The position numbers were made by a program, and so were the translations under genes. A stretch of DNA of 6,566 nt from an uncultured Oscillospiraceae bacterium (GTDB taxonomy: Bacteria; Bacillota; Clostridia; Oscillospirales; Acutalibacteraceae): assembly GCA_900545625.1 (NCBI GenBank), contig UQZS01000081.1, forward strand, positions 1-6,566, read 5' to 3'. The notes under the pieces are model-generated. The model did no database searches. It worked only from the letters and a program-made list of their open reading frames with translations, and had not been told where the DNA came from. Shown here one piece after another: positions 5,427 to 6,566 of this stretch; positions within the stretch are counted from its first letter, which is position 1, and every line of letters starts with the position of its first letter.

Positions 5427-6426
5427 TACAAAGTGCTTCGGCAAGGCACTGTACGAGCATTGCCGTGCTTTCGATGTCCGCCTGCTTTGCGACGCACGAC
5501 GGGGAGTGGATATACCGGCACGGCACGCTGACCGCGACGGTCTTTATCCCGCCCGCCGCCTTATGGATCGCCGCCGCGTCGTTGCCGCCCGCGACAAGCG
5601 TTTTGGTCTGGCAGGGGATGTTGTTTTTCTCTGCGGTTTCAAACGCCAGCCGGTAAAGCTCGCGGTCATACACTGTGCCCCGATCCATAAAGCCGACCAC
5701 CGCGCCTTTGCCGAGCGCGCAGACGCGCTTGTGCCCCGCAACGTCCGCAAGGTCTGCCGCCGTGGTGCATTCGAGCACGACCGCGTAATCGGGGCGCACC
5801 GTGTACGCCGCCGCACCCGCGCCGCGCGTGCCGATCTCCTCCTGTACGGTGAAACAGCAGGTCAGGTCATACGGCTGGGGCTTTTGCAGCATCTCAAGCA
5901 GGATGGCGACACCCACGCGGTCGTCGAGCGCCTTGGCTTTTACGAAGCCGTCGCCGAATTCGGTATAGTCCGAGCAAAAATAGGCGTTGTCGCCGAGCGC
6001 CGCGTACTTTTCCGCTTCTTCGCGCGAAGCGGCGCCGATGTCGATGCAAAGCGCATGCACATCGGGGAGCTTTTCGCGCTCGTCTTTCGAGAGATGGTGC
6101 ACCGCCTTGCCGCCGATCACGCCGACTGCACCGCTTTCCAAGCGCACCGCTTTCCCGAACAGCACGCGTGCGTCGATGCCGCCGACCGTCTCAAAGCGCA
6201 GGAAGCCGTCTTCGGTGATGTGGGTGATAAGCAGGGCGACCTCGTCCATGTGCGCAAACAGCGCGACCTTGTGTTTCGCGCGTCGTTCGCCTTTTTTCTC
6301 CGCGATGATATTGCCGAGCGCGTCAACGGTATACGTTGCGTCTGCGGGGAGGTTTTTCAGCACGAAGTCGCGCACCGCGTCCTCGCGCCCGGAGGCTGCG
6401 TTTAATTCGCAAAGCGTTTTCAGCAT
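5419..6426 (-). CDS. M42-family metallo-aminopeptidase (TET/FrvX/YsdC type)
   Basis: It is expected to remove N-terminal residues from short cytoplasmic peptides as a large TET-like oligomer with two metal ions (Zn or Co) per subunit. The protein is 335 residues, typical for the family, and starts MLKTLCELNAASGREDAVRDF. Likely metal and catalytic residues are His59 and Asp61 in FAHMDE, Asp168 in KALDDRVG (bridging ligand), Glu196 and Glu197 in VQEEIGTRGA (general base and ligand), Glu219 in VLECTTAADL, and His307 in RYIHSPS. GGNDAA (280-285) fits the GGTDA region. All expected ligands are present, so it should be active; substrate preference cannot be read. GGGAGG lies ten bases before the ATG, inside the upstream peptidase gene, with which it overlaps by seven bases. 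Confidence 0.93.
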   Translation of the reverse strand: MLKTLCELNAASGREDAVRDFVLKNLPADATYTVDALGNIIAEKKGERRAKHKVALFAHMDEVALLITHITEDGFLRFETVGGIDARVLFGKAVRLESGAVGVIGGKAVHHLSKDEREKLPDVHALCIDIGAASREEAEKYAALGDNAYFCSDYTEFGDGFVKAKALDDRVGVAILLEMLQKPQPYDLTCCFTVQEEIGTRGAGAAAYTVRPDYAVVLECTTAADLADVAGHKRVCALGKGAVVGFMDRGTVYDRELYRLAFETAEKNNIPCQTKTLVAGGNDAAAIHKAAGGIKTVAVSVPCRYIHSPSCVAKQADIESTAMLVQCLAEALCNA

Positions 6427-6566
6427 AGTTCCGTCGCCTCCCGCAAAATAAATTCAGAGAGCAGCCGTGCGGAATTTTCCACATCCGCCGCGCTCACGAC
6501 CTCCACGCCCGTGTGCATATAGCGAAGCGGCACGGACACGAGCCCCGTGCGCACACCGCCTGCTGC
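6420..6566 (-). CDS. Second M42-family aminopeptidase, C-terminal end only
   Basis: Only the last 48 codons and the TGA stop are in the window; the gene starts beyond the right edge. I translated it myself. The sequence runs GGVRTGLVSVPLRYMHTGVE, then SAADVENSARLLSEFILREA. The PLRYMHT segment aligns with PCRYIHS of the next gene, including the metal-binding histidine, and the following V-x-S-x-x-D-V-E-N-S-A-x-L-L pattern is the usual M42 C-terminus. It is thus a paralogue of the downstream gene rather than a duplicate, since the overlapping parts differ clearly. Its stop overlaps the next start as ATGCTGA. The two peptidases may form a mixed TET particle, but this is speculation. Confidence 0.85.
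   Translation of the reverse strand, partial: AAGGVRTGLVSVPLRYMHTGVEVVSAADVENSARLLSEFILREATELC
6437..6442 (-). promoter_or_regulatory. Ribosome binding site of the complete M42 peptidase
   Basis: GGGAGG on the minus strand, ten bases before the ATG at 6426 and embedded in the last codons of the preceding M42 gene. It supports this start and separate initiation despite the seven-base overlap. Confidence 0.6.

Noticed and set aside
4593..5531. 312-codon plus-strand ORF crossing three minus-strand genes
   Set aside because: It spans parts of the YnbB-like, GNAT and peptidase genes in antisense, has no domain signature, and would oppose a tight operon.
5404..6405. 333-codon plus-strand ORF antisense to the M42 peptidase
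   Set aside because: It is a shadow of the complete M42 gene on the minus strand, with an antisense-like composition and no recognisable motif.

Overview
The window reads as chromosomal DNA of a moderately high-GC Firmicute, probably a gut-type Clostridia (Oscillospirales-like). This rests on the B. subtilis YnbB-like protein, the archaeal/eukaryote-like prolyl-tRNA synthetase, tandem M42 peptidases, GGAGG-type ribosome binding sites, and an intergenic region of short palindromic repeats of a kind I remember from gut Clostridia. The taxonomic call is inference. All seven genes lie on the minus strand, so transcription runs from the right edge to the left edge. No rRNA, tRNA, CRISPR array, prophage or complete insertion sequence is visible.

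Right part (6566 down to 3385) is a tight four-gene operon. It holds the 3' end of an M42 aminopeptidase gene, a complete M42 aminopeptidase, a GNAT-type acetyltransferase with an unassigned N-terminal half, and a PLP-dependent protein of the YnbB / 'methionine gamma-lyase family' type. Consecutive genes overlap by 7, 8 and 4 bases, so translational coupling is likely. The operon suggests peptide or amino-acid turnover, but the substrate of the last two enzymes is unknown.

Middle (2934-3384) is a 451-base gene-free stretch built almost entirely of repeats. Imperfect 25-base inverted repeats lie at its two ends. Inside are a hairpin, a palindromic element with a partial inverted partner, four tandem TTAGAnn heptamers, and a 122-base element of two homologous arms meeting head to head. 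The left outer repeat starts 17 bases upstream of the phosphohexomutase start codon, and the right one overlaps the YnbB-like stop codon by one base. It looks like a landing zone for, or remnant of, small non-autonomous repeat elements.

Left part (2933 down to 1) holds three housekeeping genes. They are a phosphohexomutase of the phosphoglucomutase/phosphomannomutase superfamily (sugar-phosphate and cell-envelope precursor metabolism), acyl carrier protein acpP (fatty acid synthesis), and a 3'-truncated proS (prolyl-tRNA charging). A consensus-like sigma-A promoter for acpP (TTGACA, 16 bases, TACAAT) overlaps the stop codon of the phosphohexomutase gene. A perfect 17-base inverted repeat lies just downstream of its -10 box. 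A strong GC hairpin without a clear U-tract separates acpP from proS.

I saw no complete novel multi-gene system. The best candidates for a second look are the nested repeat island, the putative operator in the acpP promoter, and the coupled GNAT / YnbB-like pair.
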